DNA of 64,000 bases from Phaeoceros laevis (taxonomy: Eukaryota; Anthocerotophyta; Anthocerotopsida; Notothyladales), in contig JBNGIQ010009380.1 of the NCBI GenBank assembly GCA_049999765.1, positions 54,352 through 118,351 on the forward strand, read 5' to 3'. Each line of letters begins with the position of its first letter. The first letter of the stretch is position 1. Below the pieces are notes generated by a model. That model saw only the letters and a list, made by a program, of their open reading frames with translations, made no database searches and was not told where the DNA came from. Below, one piece after another: positions 8,927 to 20,159 of this stretch. The position numbers and the translations under genes are program-made.

Positions 8927-10707
8927 ATGGAGAATAGCAACTCAGTTAAGAGAGTCACCCGGAGCCAGTCACGGACAGCGGGCGGTGCCAGTACGTTCTT
9001 GCACCTGTTCTTCAATTCCCCGTTGTCCAGAGCTGGTTGTCCCTTCAGCAAATCGCAAAGGTTTTTGTTGTTGTTCCAACCGTTTTCTCTTGCCAGCAGC
9101 TACCAAACCTGTCCCGGCCACTCCAGTGAGTCTGAAGAAAGCAACGCCTGCAACTGGAAGAAGGAGCCGCAAGGCCCTAGCGGATGTAACAAATGACTCC
9201 CCTGTTGCTGGGCTGACACCTCTGGTAGGCAGCACTCGTGGAGGCGGTGATTTGACACCTAATTGCTCCCAACTATGCCCGCCTCTTGAGTCGGCTCAAG
9301 GCACTCCAGGTGATGAGGTGCTCCGTGCACACTGCATCAATATGCTTCAGCAGGCTGGAGGAGACCACTTCAAGCCGCTTCGACCCATTCCGTCGCTGCT
9401 CTCACAGTTTACTGATTCACCGACTATGCTGGCCGCACCAACACCCGCTAATACCCCGGCTAACGTTGTTTGGCCTCCTACCTCGGTCCCAGGGTCAGGG
9501 GGTACTTTGCCAGCATCCTACATGGTGAGCCCTGCTATTTCCGAAGAGGAGTCCCCAGTGGTCGTCTTACCTGAGAACCCGAGTTCAACTTTGGATGTCA
9601 ATTGGAGCTTCGTTCCGTTGCGTTCTCCGAAGAGCTCACCTGTGGAGGAAAATATTTCCCAAAGTGACAGAGTGGATGTTTTGCCGATTCACGTTGCTGA
9701 AATCGTCGTTCCTTTAAAAAACGGTTCCCCTGTCCTTGTGGTAAGCTTTTCTGAATGAGTCTGGTTGCTGTACGTCCAAACTGGCTCAAGCTGCGGCCTG
9801 CATCTCACAATTCTGTTTGTGTTATCAGGTCGACTTGAGCATCTCTGCTGACAGCACACCACGCACCCTGGACTTTGACTCTCCAGAGAAATATACCTCG
9901 CGTGCCAGCCCTAAGGTGTATACCAGAAGGTTTTCCAACCTAGCCGCAGAAAAAGCTTTGAATGACCAGATGCACTCAACTCCAACAATCAAGTCTGGTA
10001 TGGCAGATTTTGATGATGACCGGTGGTCGGTGGATGTGAATGTGCATTCCCCTCCCGCTGATAGTCTTCCGAATGACACTGCAGATGATCTGTCATCTTT
10101 TACTCAATTAGATGGAGACTTGACAGATTTTGATGAGGGCTCGAAGGTACCAGCGGGAGAATTTGTCACCAACTCATTGGAGATTGAGGATGAAGGGATT
10201 CAGCTGGCTGGGGAGCCCGAGCTAGTGAGCACCCCTTTGGTTGCGAATTCTAATTTTGTGAAGTTCAGGTTGAAGAGAGAAGGCGATGGTCAGGGAAAGG
10301 TTGACAGGCTAGACACGCCTTTTGTGTGGCAGCGCAGAGACTCCACCACGGATGGTCACTTTGTCGAGTTTGATAACGAAGATGAGTGTGATGAGGATGA
10401 TTGGGCTGACTGCGAGGAAGAATATGATGAGGAGGAAGATTGTGATGATTTTAATGAAGTTGATTGCTGTGATGAGCTCTGCAGAGGTATTAGCCATATT
10501 TCAATGGGCGGAGAGCAGTTGAAAGGTCTCCCTGCTTTTACTGGGACTCACACACGGTTTCACTACGACAGTGATGGTCAGGTTGAGGAGGAAGTGGTGA
10601 GGACTGCTAATTCAGCGGCTGATACATTGTCTCCTAGGGTTACACGGTTGAAGGGGCTACCGACCCCTCAGGGTCGTCACCTCCGCTTCGAGAGTTTGAG
10701 CGACTGA
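8927..10707 (+). CDS. acidic D-box protein, probable cell-cycle role, unknown family
   Basis: Exons 8927-8990, 9097-9740 and 9829-10707 join in frame to 528 residues, with canonical GT-AG introns. The N-terminus is basic (MENSNSVKRVTRSQSRT). It is followed by RKALADVTN, which fits the APC/C destruction box pattern RxxLxxxxN and resembles the RxALxxxxN motif of cyclins and other degraded cell-cycle proteins. The middle is low-complexity and rich in Ser, Pro and Thr. Residues about 420-460 are strongly acidic. The C-terminus carries two related motifs, LKGLPAFTGTHTRF and LKGLPTPQGRHLRF, the second just before the stop. No known domain was recognised. A nuclear, cell-cycle-regulated protein is inferred only from the D-box, basic N-terminus and acidic region. 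It is convergent with FabZ downstream. The ATG is the first in this frame after an upstream pyrimidine-rich leader. Confidence 0.75.
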
Positions 10708-11330
10708 ATTTTACCAAGCTGCTGGCAGAGTTTCGTCGGGCAAACACTTTTTGTCTGTAGATATGTGAGATTTTGGGGAACCAGGTTTTCATCTTGAAGA
10801 CGGTAGGCTATCTTTTTGGTTAAATGGCATTCATTGCCTTTTGAACGCTATGTGCGACGATTCCAAGTACACATTAGTGATTTCAATATTCAAAACCTTG
10901 CCTGCTCCACAACTGGAAGGAAAGTGTAGTAGCTGTATTGTTAGTACCAATACTGCATCCAATTGTTGTCTTCCGGACTACCATTTCTGGTGACTCACGT
11001 TTACACGAAGGCGATAAGGTGACTAGTTCAGGTGTGACTCTTCACCTGTGACTAGTTCAGGTGCCCCCAAATATCCTAGAGTCACAAATGTGTTGCAACT
11101 AGTAAATACCGCATGTAAAAATTTGGACTATCTGGTCGGAGAAATAGGTTGACATGCTGTTCGTTTGAAGGTACACTGTTCGGTTATCACTGCCCCAACC
11201 TTGTCAATGAGATTGTACAATTCAGTGAAGTGTGAAAATGGATATCAAAATTGTTATAATATCTCAACAGTCTTTTCTTTGATGACCAGTTTGCATAGTG
11301 CCAAAATCATTCATTGATAGGTACCGATCC
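10708..11330. other. spacer between convergent genes
   Basis: It should hold the 3' UTRs of the D-box protein gene and of FabZ. A short direct repeat, GTGACTAGTTCAGGTG, occurs twice near 11019-11062. Nothing else was recognised. Confidence 0.6.
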
Positions 11331-12611
11331 TCATTCCTTTTCCGTTGCTATGGCTAACAGAAATTCCCCTTCACAAACCAGGTCTCCTCCAACGTAAGCT
11401 TTGCCTTCAAGTTTGGCAATGCCAAAACGCTTCTGATACTTGATAAGATTCATGCGCATGACCAATGTATCGCCAGCCACAACTGGTTTCCGCCACCGCA
11501 CCTTGTCCACACCTGCGAAGTAGAATATCTCCTTACTACCAGCCCCAGATTCATCTGACTGGAGCATGACAATTCCGCCGACTTGAGCCATTGCCTGTAA
11601 TCCAAAATTTAACGGGTTTAGGAGAAACCCTACTGGATGGAGCAAACGGTCAGATTCCGTCATCTAACTGCCAAAACCATAAGGCGTTCAGCATCCGGGC
11701 AAAAATGTATTCATGTGTACCTCGACCATGAGAACACCTGGCATGATTGGTCGTTCTGGGAAGTGGCCCGGGAAAAAATTGTCGTTGATGGTCACGTTTT
11801 TTATGGCCACGGCAGACACCCCTGGATTGTACTCAATCACCCGGTCTACCAACAAGAAGGGAAACCTGCAATTCCAGAATCATGCAAATTGAGCGAAAGC
11901 AGGCAAGAACAGGTCCACACTTGCTGACAACTGAAACCCAGCTTAGTCATGACTGTACTGCAGCAGAGGCGCGACAGATGGTCTAAGTGGATAGAGGGTG
12001 TTCTCTCCCAAAATCTTACAACCTGCATGCATTGTAGGTACTTGCTCAGGATGCCTGGGGTGAACAAAACGCACCTATGAGGAAGAATCTCCTTGATCTT
12101 GTTGATGTCAAGTACCGTTGGGAAGGATGGGAATCCTGCACCAAGATGAAAAAACAGAATGTTGTGGGCACATAGCGGCACAGAAGCAAATTCAGCAGCT
12201 CGGCAACCAGCATGCAAACTCCGAATCAAACGTGGTGACCAGAGTAGCTCAAAATGTGTCCTGCTGCAGCAAAATCCATGAACGAAGCCAGGCAAAAGGA
12301 ATCCTGAACCCACGCTTCTCAATAGGAACTTCCTCAGGTGCAGGAGTGGCAGGTGCTGGCGCATCCACTGCAGGACCATCAAGAGTAGCAGCTCCGTCCG
12401 CGCCCGCCTCACACAGCACCAGCACCCTCTTCGTGCTTGCGACCCATGGCCCGCTGCTGCCCGCCTGCAACACAAGGGTCTTCACTGCCGGCCCCTTCCG
12501 AGGCAACCCCAGCGCATTGCTGCTGGTAGCAGAGCCGGAGGTGCAGGTCCTGGGCGGCTGCTGAGGGAGCATACGCGATTCCACACGCAGGCCCCCAGCT
12601 AGAGCCTCCAT
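11331..12611 (-). CDS. fabZ: 3-hydroxyacyl-ACP dehydratase FabZ, plastid type
   Basis: FabZ dehydrates (3R)-3-hydroxyacyl-ACP to trans-2-enoyl-ACP in type II fatty acid synthesis, which in plants is in the plastid. Exons on the minus strand are 12314-12611, 12075-12135, 11721-11865 and 11331-11594, joining in frame to 255 residues. Residues about 1-100 form a Ser/Ala/Pro-rich, low-acid leader typical of a transit peptide. The hotdog domain follows: [18 protein letters not shown], then [20 protein letters not shown] with the catalytic His, then [12 protein letters not shown] with the usual position of the catalytic acid replaced in the AMAQ segment by Met (FabZ normally has EALAQ; the Glu is supplied by the last codon of the preceding exon, giving E-AMAQ). 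The C-terminal [18 protein letters not shown] and [17 protein letters not shown] are typical. The length fits plant FabZ. All splice sites are GT-AG. Confidence 0.93.
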
Positions 12612-13300
12612 TGCGCTACTGGATCAGCGTCGAAGGCGGACGAGAGGATGGAATTGGCAAGGGTGCTGCGAGAGGGGCGATAAATGTGGAGCTACCCGGC
12701 AGGTTATAGGTGGCTCGGGTGGTTGAGGGAGGCATTCAAGTGGGCAAGCGCCGGGGGGTTTTCCGAGGGAAGCTGCTATTTACAAGGGTGTGGTCGGAGA
12801 AGACGAGAGATTGTACCGTCCGTATACCAAGCAGGCACGTTTCAAAAACTGAAGCTTCAAAATTTGCAACATGCTTAACAAATTCGGGGTTTGCATGGAA
12901 CCATATCTGTCGAACACTAGCTTTCCAGAAAATTACAAAGGAATAATCTCCATGAAGGAGCGACAATGGTGTTCCGAAAGCCTGGGCTCTCTGGAGCTCT
13001 GAAGGCCTACGAGCTCATGCACACACGGGCCAGAGAGGGCAATAGGGTATTTACAGCTTAACACACGGCCCCAGGTGGCCCGAATGTCCTTTTACTCCGG
13101 CGTAAGTGAGGTGAGTATGACAAACCCCACATGTCAAATCCCTCCTTCCTGGGTTTGACAGCGCAGGGCCGCCTGCTAGACCACTGCGCTACTACAATGC
13201 TACAAACAGGCGGAACCCCCTAAAAATGAGACAGCACACGGGTGATGCTTGGACCTGGAGGCCAACAGCTTACACCTCTCAATCAGCGCTGCATGCCAAT
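12612..13300. other. spacer between FabZ and the ankyrin gene
   Basis: It should include the FabZ promoter and the 3' UTR of the ANKRD13-like gene. A tRNA-like SINE candidate lies at about 13110-13195. No gene is supported. Confidence 0.55.
13110..13195 (-). mobile_element. tRNA-derived SINE-like segment
   Basis: On the minus strand the segment starts GTAGTAGCGCAGTGGTCTAG, a good pol III box A and tRNA D-arm, and about 45 bases on has GGATTTGACA, a degenerate box B. The remainder does not fold as a real tRNA and has no anticodon arm that I can justify. A decayed tRNA-related SINE head is the simplest reading. Confidence 0.4.
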
Positions 13301-15639
13301 CTAGTACTCCGTGTCGCTTTCCAGATCATCTTTCCGAGAGGACTTCTTGACAGAACTTTTCTTCGCTTTCTTGTCCTTCTTCTCCTTCAATCTCCTCTTT
13401 TTCTCTGCCATATCAACCCACTTGTAGTCGCTGGGAATCAGAAAGGGATCAACTTCGTCTTCAAGACAATCCTCCAGAGACCCAGCACCACCCTGATTTT
13501 GATTCCCCCGAATCCACGAAAACCATGAATTTGATGTAGGAGGAGGTAGGTCCCCCTCCTTGATGGTCCTGGACTCCTGGAAATGTCCTGGACTGGATAG
13601 CGGCGTGGAGAACTCTTCAGTAGGATGCAACTCCTCAAACTTTGTAAATGTAACAAACAGCCTAATTGTAGGGACCACTGGGATTGCTATCTGCACAGGC
13701 AAGACGACATAATATTAGACGCGTTCCCACATTTCAACAGGAGAGGAAGCCACTACAGGAGGACAAAAATGGCATCCGAACAAGTACTAACCTTCACAGG
13801 GAAGGTCCCGGGGGGCAGTTTTGTGGTGAGAAGCTCTCTCAAACGCCGTACTGCTTTGACCTTGTTTGCTAGAATGTCTAGCAAAGGTAGCAGCTCCTCC
13901 GACTTGAGGGGAAAATCTGGTGTAAGCCAGAGCACTGGTCTTAACCCTTTCTTGTATTCACTCTCACTACCAGGCTCACTGCCAGAAGCGAGTTTTTTCT
14001 TCCGTTGTGCCTCCTTGACTGGCCTCCTGTTGGCTTCTTTTCCCTTCCTAAATATGGAAGCATCCTCGGAGGTGAAATCTGAATTCCTCTCCCTGGCCTT
14101 CTTAAAGGCCAAGGCCTCCTCCGGAGTGAAACTGGAATGCCGTTCTTTGGCTTTCCTCAAGGCAAGACTGTCTTCAGCACCAAAGTTGGATGGCCTTCGG
14201 TCAGCAGACCGACGTGTGAGCTCTTTTCCAGGTTTCCGAGAAGTAGCCTTTCTCATAGCTTCAGAGCTTGGACCTGCAAAATCGTAACTCATGTCCTGGC
14301 CAGCAGATTCCCTAGAAAAGGACATCCGTTTACCGTCACCCTTCTTTTTACCCCACCCAAACCAACCTCGCTTCTCCTCTTTGGTACTGGTTGCCCCTCC
14401 TCTGGGAGTTCCTCCTAGCGGAGTGGTACCCCCGTTCTGCTCGGGGCTTGGTCTGTGATCATAACCGTTTTCACTTCTGGGGAAGTCTATCCCCCTGTCA
14501 TCGTCATAACCTCCATTGCGACCCCCAGGTCGGTCGCTTTCAAAACCTCCATCGTCCTCATAGTCAGCATTCTCGCTTTTGAGAGCAACCTCCAGCTGCC
14601 TCTTCTCTTCCTCTGTGAGGAGGTCTCCATAATCCTCGTCCAACTCATCTGGCCTATCCCCCTCGGCAGCGAAGAGTTCCTCATCAGTCATGGCACCTGG
14701 GACCCGCCTGGATCGCACACTGACTTGCACATGGTGCATGTCGTAAATCTTGGCTTTCCATGCCCCGACCATCTCAGTTCTTTCTTGCCGCCTCCAGGTC
14801 AAGTGGGAGATGAGTTCAGCCTGCGTTACGTCAATACCAGGCCTGAACATATTGGTCTGAGACATGGCTGCAACCTCCTGGGCAATCTCAGCTTCCGTCG
14901 GCTGAACCCCAGCCCCTTCCAAAGCATTGGTCACCTCCTTCTCCTTGTGCGTGAGGACCACGAGCGACCCAGAAGGAAGCTTTCCGTCCTCACTCCCATC
15001 ACCCAAGAACAGGAAACTCTGATCTGACCTGTGAATTTTGAACCCATCAAACCCGGCCAGTGTCATGTCAGCTCGGAGATTAGATCCTCTCTTCCAAATA
15101 CGATATGTATCAGAAGGGGCAATCCTCCCAATGAACGGGATGACAGAGCTCTCGAAGTGGAAGGTGAGTTCCATGTAAAAGTCTCTCATGCGACGCATGG
15201 TTGCAGTGACGCGTGGCAACCTACGACACCACTTGGCCCAAGCCATGGGCTGGTAGTGCCTGGTGATGATGATCGCAATTGCCTCCTCCCTAGCACAGAC
15301 AGCCTCCTGCAGCGCGCTCCATCCATTCTCATTCTGCAGACTGAAATCTGCCCCAGCCGTCATCAGCATCTCAACTGCAACGGCATCTCCCAGCCTCACT
15401 GCCAGGTGCAAAGGTGTTTCCCTCCCAGGTACGTCCCTTCTGTCCACCATGCCGGATATGGCTTCGGCCCTCTCCTCCGCTGCAATAGACTCGGCCTCCG
15501 TCGAAACTTCCCCTGCTTTCGCAGGTCGGGGAAGACTTGTCAGGATTCTGTGCAGGGTGCTGTAATCTCGCCGCGCTACGGCATAGTGCACTGGACTGTG
15601 TGCATAGATAGCAGCTTCCTCCATCGAAAGCTGTGCCAT
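13301..15639 (-). CDS. ankyrin-repeat protein with GPCR-chaperone (ANKRD13-type) domain
   Basis: Two exons, 13792-15639 and 13301-13690, join in phase 0 to 745 residues. The N-terminus carries ankyrin repeats at about residues 12-130: SPVHYAVARRDYSTLHRIL, then ETPLHLAVRLGDAVAVEMLM, then NGWSALQEAVCAREEAI. They are followed by the conserved RIWKRGSNLRADMTLAGFDG and KIHRSDQSFLFLGD of the GPCR_chapero_1 (DUF3424) domain found in ANKRD13 proteins and their plant relatives. In animals such proteins bind ubiquitinated membrane cargo at endosomes; the plant function is less clear. A long charged linker (about residues 330-570) separates this from a C-terminal block, which ends with a basic KEKKDKKAKKS stretch and DLESDTEY. 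The start is the first in-frame ATG. No regulatory motif was identified with confidence. Confidence 0.88.
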
Positions 15640-18600
15640 AATAAAAAATCTTACAGGTCAACCGTCGGACATGTGCTGGAACTGGGCAGTGCAACCACAA
15701 TAGGATGAAGCCTGATGGGTAGAGCAGCAAGTCCTAGTCGCAAATGTCAGGGACCCCGAATAATCAAGCGTGGCCTGACGTGCCGGACACCACCAATATT
15801 CCCTCGTGCTTGAACTTCAAAGAGGAGGCGTCCAGCTGAAGCAATGGAGCTGAAACCTGCTGTTTGTGCGCAAGAGAGACAGTGAACATCAGAACAGAAA
15901 AGGTAAAACTGGGAGAGCGCATTGCCGGGAAATTCACAAGCCGAGAACAATTCCAAGTTCATCCAGAACTAATTCAAACTAGGGAATGGAGCAAATTATT
16001 TTTGGGGCAGAGAAAACCCTCACCCACCGCTGGCAATGGTCACGTCACGACAGATGCAGGCAAAAGCGGCGGTCCCTCAACGACTACTACCCTGGCTGTC
16101 CACCCAGCCATCCAGAGATGCCACCCTGGGAGCACGTCTCCCTCCAAGGCCTTGCTGTTTCAGCACCTCCCTTCAGGCTAGCGGCACACATGGAACCTAC
16201 CATGCCCAATCCGCACCATACCCTAACTCTTGCCAGCAGCGAGCCTGGGCAGCGTGGCCACCCTCCCCCCTCACCTCCATCGCCTCCCCTGCCGCTCAAG
16301 CCTCCATGGGCCGGAAGAGGCCCCCGCAGCTTGCAGAAGAATTGCTGAAAAACACAACAGCAAACGCAAGGGGGAGCTCAAGCGCCCTGCCGGCTGGTCT
16401 CCAGGCCCCGAATGCCTAAAACCCCTGCCTCCGTGCCGCCGGATCCCCGATCCAGCACGCCGACATCCCACGCTCACCTCCCCGTCGGCGCCCGCGACGG
16501 AAGCCTCACCATCGCCCAGCAACGGCAAGCAGACCGGGAGCAATCTCGGACGCGGGGCTCGGTCGTTGAAGTGCGATGGCAGGAGCGGAAGGCACGCAAT
16601 CCTGCCACCGCTACTGCTGCTGCTGCTGCACCGCTCCTTCCCCCCTGACTAGAACCCCTGCCTGGCGCAGATAGGGGGCAGGCAGGCATTGCCCCGGGAA
16701 GAGCAGGCAAGGCAGAGGAATGCGGCCCTGGCGGGGGAATGCGGCAGCAAAAGTCGCGGCGCGGGTGGGAGAGAAAGGCGTCGGGCGGGGCTCATCAGAC
16801 ATCCGACGGATGGCCAAGCGAAGAGAATGGCGCCACGAACGCTGGGTCCCCCACCACTTGCTCGCTTCCTCCTCCCTTCCCACCCTCGTTCGTTGGCTTG
16901 CTCTCTCGCCTTTCCTTTCCTTTCACTTCCCTTCCCTTCCTTTTTCCCCCTTGGGCTTTCTGTCTCCGTTCGCGTTCCCCGGCACCCAAGCCAAACTTTT
17001 AGGCTTTTGCAAAAGAAAATTCCATTCCCTTTGCACAACATGGTTTTTCCGTCAGCACTAGGTCAGAAAGTTGCCTGTTCTGCTGCCTGCCCGGCCGGGA
17101 CATTCAAATTCCCAAATATGTCGGCTTTAACGTTCACCTAAATACTAGGCGTAGTGGAGGAGGGAGGGCAGGCTCGGCTCGTGCATTAGGGGGTTGGATA
17201 ATAACGGAACGTGGACGTGCGGATATTTCCTCAATTGGGCCAACTTCAAGGCATGCGTGGCGGACATTCAAAGTTTGGGGTTTGGGAGGGAAAACAAAAA
17301 CCGAGGAGGCCACGACCTATGATGACAAGGCAGTTTAATTTAATGGCGGCAGCAGCAGCAGCAGCAGAGCAGGGGGAAAAGGGAGGCCAATTCGAGTGCT
17401 TGTGATTGCCCCCTTTCCGTTATGCAAAAGGCCGCGTCTGTTTACCCACCTCACCTCTCTCTCACCCGTCATCATCATCATCATCAGGCCCCCATTGATG
17501 AAGTTCAGGGCCCAGCAGGCAGCTGCCAGCTAGCCCCAAAATGTCCTCCTTCCCACTGCCGCGAGCCCCGGAAAGAAAGTTCTTACCGCTTTTAACTGGG
17601 CATTCATGGCGGGACGGGACACCCACTCGACTACTGCCAGTCACGACTGGCACGACCAGCAGGCTACCCGGTCGAATTTAGGGCCGGCCCTCCACACGTG
17701 TCCCCCGGGTGGGGCCGAGGGCATTATCCCGCCAGTCGATGGTGCCCGGTCAACTGCCTCCGGCCTAATAACGGAACGCACCGTTTGCTCCCGTTGGGAC
17801 ATGCACCACGATCCGTTCCCGACGGACGGGGGGAAGGTGTTCCAAGTACCTAGTCCACGTCGGGAGTCGGGACTGCCGGTCGCGACTGCCATTTCACGAC
17901 TCGTTTCGACTCACACCGAGTACTGGGCAGTCTAACTGTGACTGAGAATGTAGGCAGGCGAGGTAGAGTGGGTACAGTAGTAGGAGTACTGGCAGGCGGG
18001 CAGGGATGGATGACGGACTGACAGGACAGGCCCTGTGCCGGGCTACCATCAGCCATCAACCTGCTGCAGCGAGAACTGCGGTGATGAATTGTCCCCGTCG
18101 GGCTGCTTGCTTGCACTTTCATCTCAACTGTGAGTGTGCGCGTGTGTGTGCATGGGAGGTAAGATAGATAGAGGCTGTCAGACTGCTTCCTGAATCCTTA
18201 TCTGTGCCCGGCCCCCTTCGCATGACGGCAGTAATAGCCTCTAATAAGGCCGGGCAACATTTTTGAATGTCTATGTCCACTGCATGACATATACGTAGCA
18301 TGATAGTCTTCAGCCAGTACTGGCAGCCTGCTTGTGGTCGCTTTGCCCTTCAAGTTCTTGCCCCCTAGGCCTGCCGCAACTCATCGATCATGCTCTCTGA
18401 CTGGCGTCTCCACCGTGATCTTGCAATGTGCTTTACTGGACAGACAAGCCCGCCGACAGACGCTGTGCCGTGCGCATGATAACCCGCATGGCGCACAACG
18501 GAGTGCATTGGCCGGACCCTCGAGACGACATCTCTGGATGCTTGTTGCTCATGACGAGGTTTCAACACCGTTCCCCCCGGATTAGTTCAAGCGTTCAAGC

Positions 18601-20159
18601 TGTCCCTAAATAAAACATAGCCACAAATAAGAGAACCGTTCAGGTTTCCACGACATATTCCCATGAACCCCTGAACATACAGCCTGTGCACCCGCAACTT
18701 GGTACTGCGTGTAGGAAAGCCAACATGAAGGTCACGGGCACCACCTGGGAGATGGCAACGCTGTCTGCATCTGCATACCAATTAGAGGCAGTAGCTAAGT
18801 GTGGCACTGATGTCTGACAGGAAGTTGTTTCCTTGTGCTGTCTGCTCCGGGAAGTCCTTAGTTAAGGGACGTCGTTAGCTGACTCATCAGGCAGCTGCTA
18901 AAGCAAGTCCTCAACCCTACTCTTCCAGATGATGAAGACTACTCGATGTGCATGCATACCAGACCATAACTTGTGTGCTAAAGCAGGTCACAAAATGAAA
19001 TGATCCAAAGACGTTGCCAAGTTGTGCCGTTTGAAGTGTTCAGAAGGCTGATCACAGCAAAGTCTCCTCGTGCACATAATGCATCTCTGCTCCTGCTCAC
19101 AAACGAAGCCTTCTTCTTCGTCGTAGAAAATGTCTCACGCTGCTCAGTTGTAAGCATTCTGGCTGTACTTGCTAGCATATAAAAATTAAAAGAGCAGCCG
19201 ATGGCAAGCTTGGGAACATAAATTGCTGCGGGGAAATGACGCAAGCTTGTTATACAAAGGACACAGGACGTAAAACAAGTCAGAACACATCTGCCGATGT
19301 TGCAATTGATTGTATACAGCGCCATGTGCTTCTTGACACTTACATCTGATATGGATACTCCGTGTCACCGCCTCCAAAATTTGATCCGCTAGAATTCCTC
19401 ATCTTGAAAAGATACCCGACATGTCGGGCACAAGAAAGCAGCAAAACGAACTCCCTTCTCGCTAGCCGTTTTCTTAGGCTAGTACTTGATAAGGTTGGCA
19501 AAAGATATACCCTCGCAGGTCGGGATTCAGTCCCGTGGCATGGGCATACTGTCTACGTGAACCTTGGTCCGCATGGTGTAGTAACACTTGTGCACACTTG
19601 CATCGCTTGAGAAGCATAATAAGCTGAAGCAGCATTCGCATTGTAGAAACCGAGAACTTGATCCGTCTTTCCAGGGACCTCCGCAAGCAAGACCATCAGG
19701 AAGCCTCACCGGGTCACAGGTGAAGCGCCTCCTTCCCGTCGAATTGCTAAGCTGTAGACTAGTCCATCGACCTCTCGGAGCCAGTTACTGCCAAATTCCT
19801 TTCCTACTGACAATAACAAAGATCTGGCAAGTTGAACGCATCAGCACTGATAAGCATCACGCTGCCGGACATTGTGTCCAACCACTATCGATGGTCTCCA
19901 CAACTGCAAAGGCACAGCTGAAGACGCAGGCGGGGGAGCACCAGCGGCCCATCCAAGGCAACCCTACGCAGTTTTGCCAGCTCAACTTTTGTGCAAATGT
20001 ATTTGTGTCGTAGTCCGAAAAGGGCCTCGGAAGTGGAAAACAGTGCTTCCTTTCTGCGCTTCATTTCCTTCTTTCCCTTTGAAGCCCACTCGTCTTTCTC
20101 GCCACAATTTATGTCTCCTGTAGTCCGATCACATCTCACCCAGGGTATCTCGAGTGGCG
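15640..20159. other. 4.5 kb without a recognisable gene
   Basis: The first 1.5 kb is GC-rich and purine-rich on the minus strand, as expected of a leader and promoter for the upstream ankyrin gene, with CT-rich tracts near 16860-16980 and a CTG/GCT repeat near 16612. A CAT repeat occurs near 17470 and a GCA repeat near 17350. A short palindrome lies at 17635-17652. Between 19300 and 20000 the minus strand has several short open stretches with coding-like composition, but no family was recognised and no consistent exon chain could be built. A non-coding transcript cannot be excluded. Confidence 0.5.

Noticed and set aside
12118-12564. Plus-strand frame over FabZ exon 1
   Set aside because: Antisense shadow of the Ala/Pro/Ser-rich transit peptide region.
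15031-15708. 225-residue plus-strand frame opposite the ankyrin gene
   Set aside because: Antisense to a well-supported ankyrin/GPCR-chaperone coding exon.
16036-17061. Multiple open frames of 100-150 residues in 16.0-17.1 kb
   Set aside because: GC- and CT-rich leader/promoter-like DNA, frames open on both strands, no conserved domain, no consistent splice structure.
17635-17652. Palindrome TGCCAGTC-AC-GACTGGCA
   Set aside because: Short and isolated, with no promoter or terminator context; could be chance.
19474-20000. Minus-strand coding-like stretches, including YNANAASAYYASQAMQ
   Set aside because: Stops interrupt every frame, no splice chain restores a protein and no family was recognised. 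Noted in the intergenic entry only.
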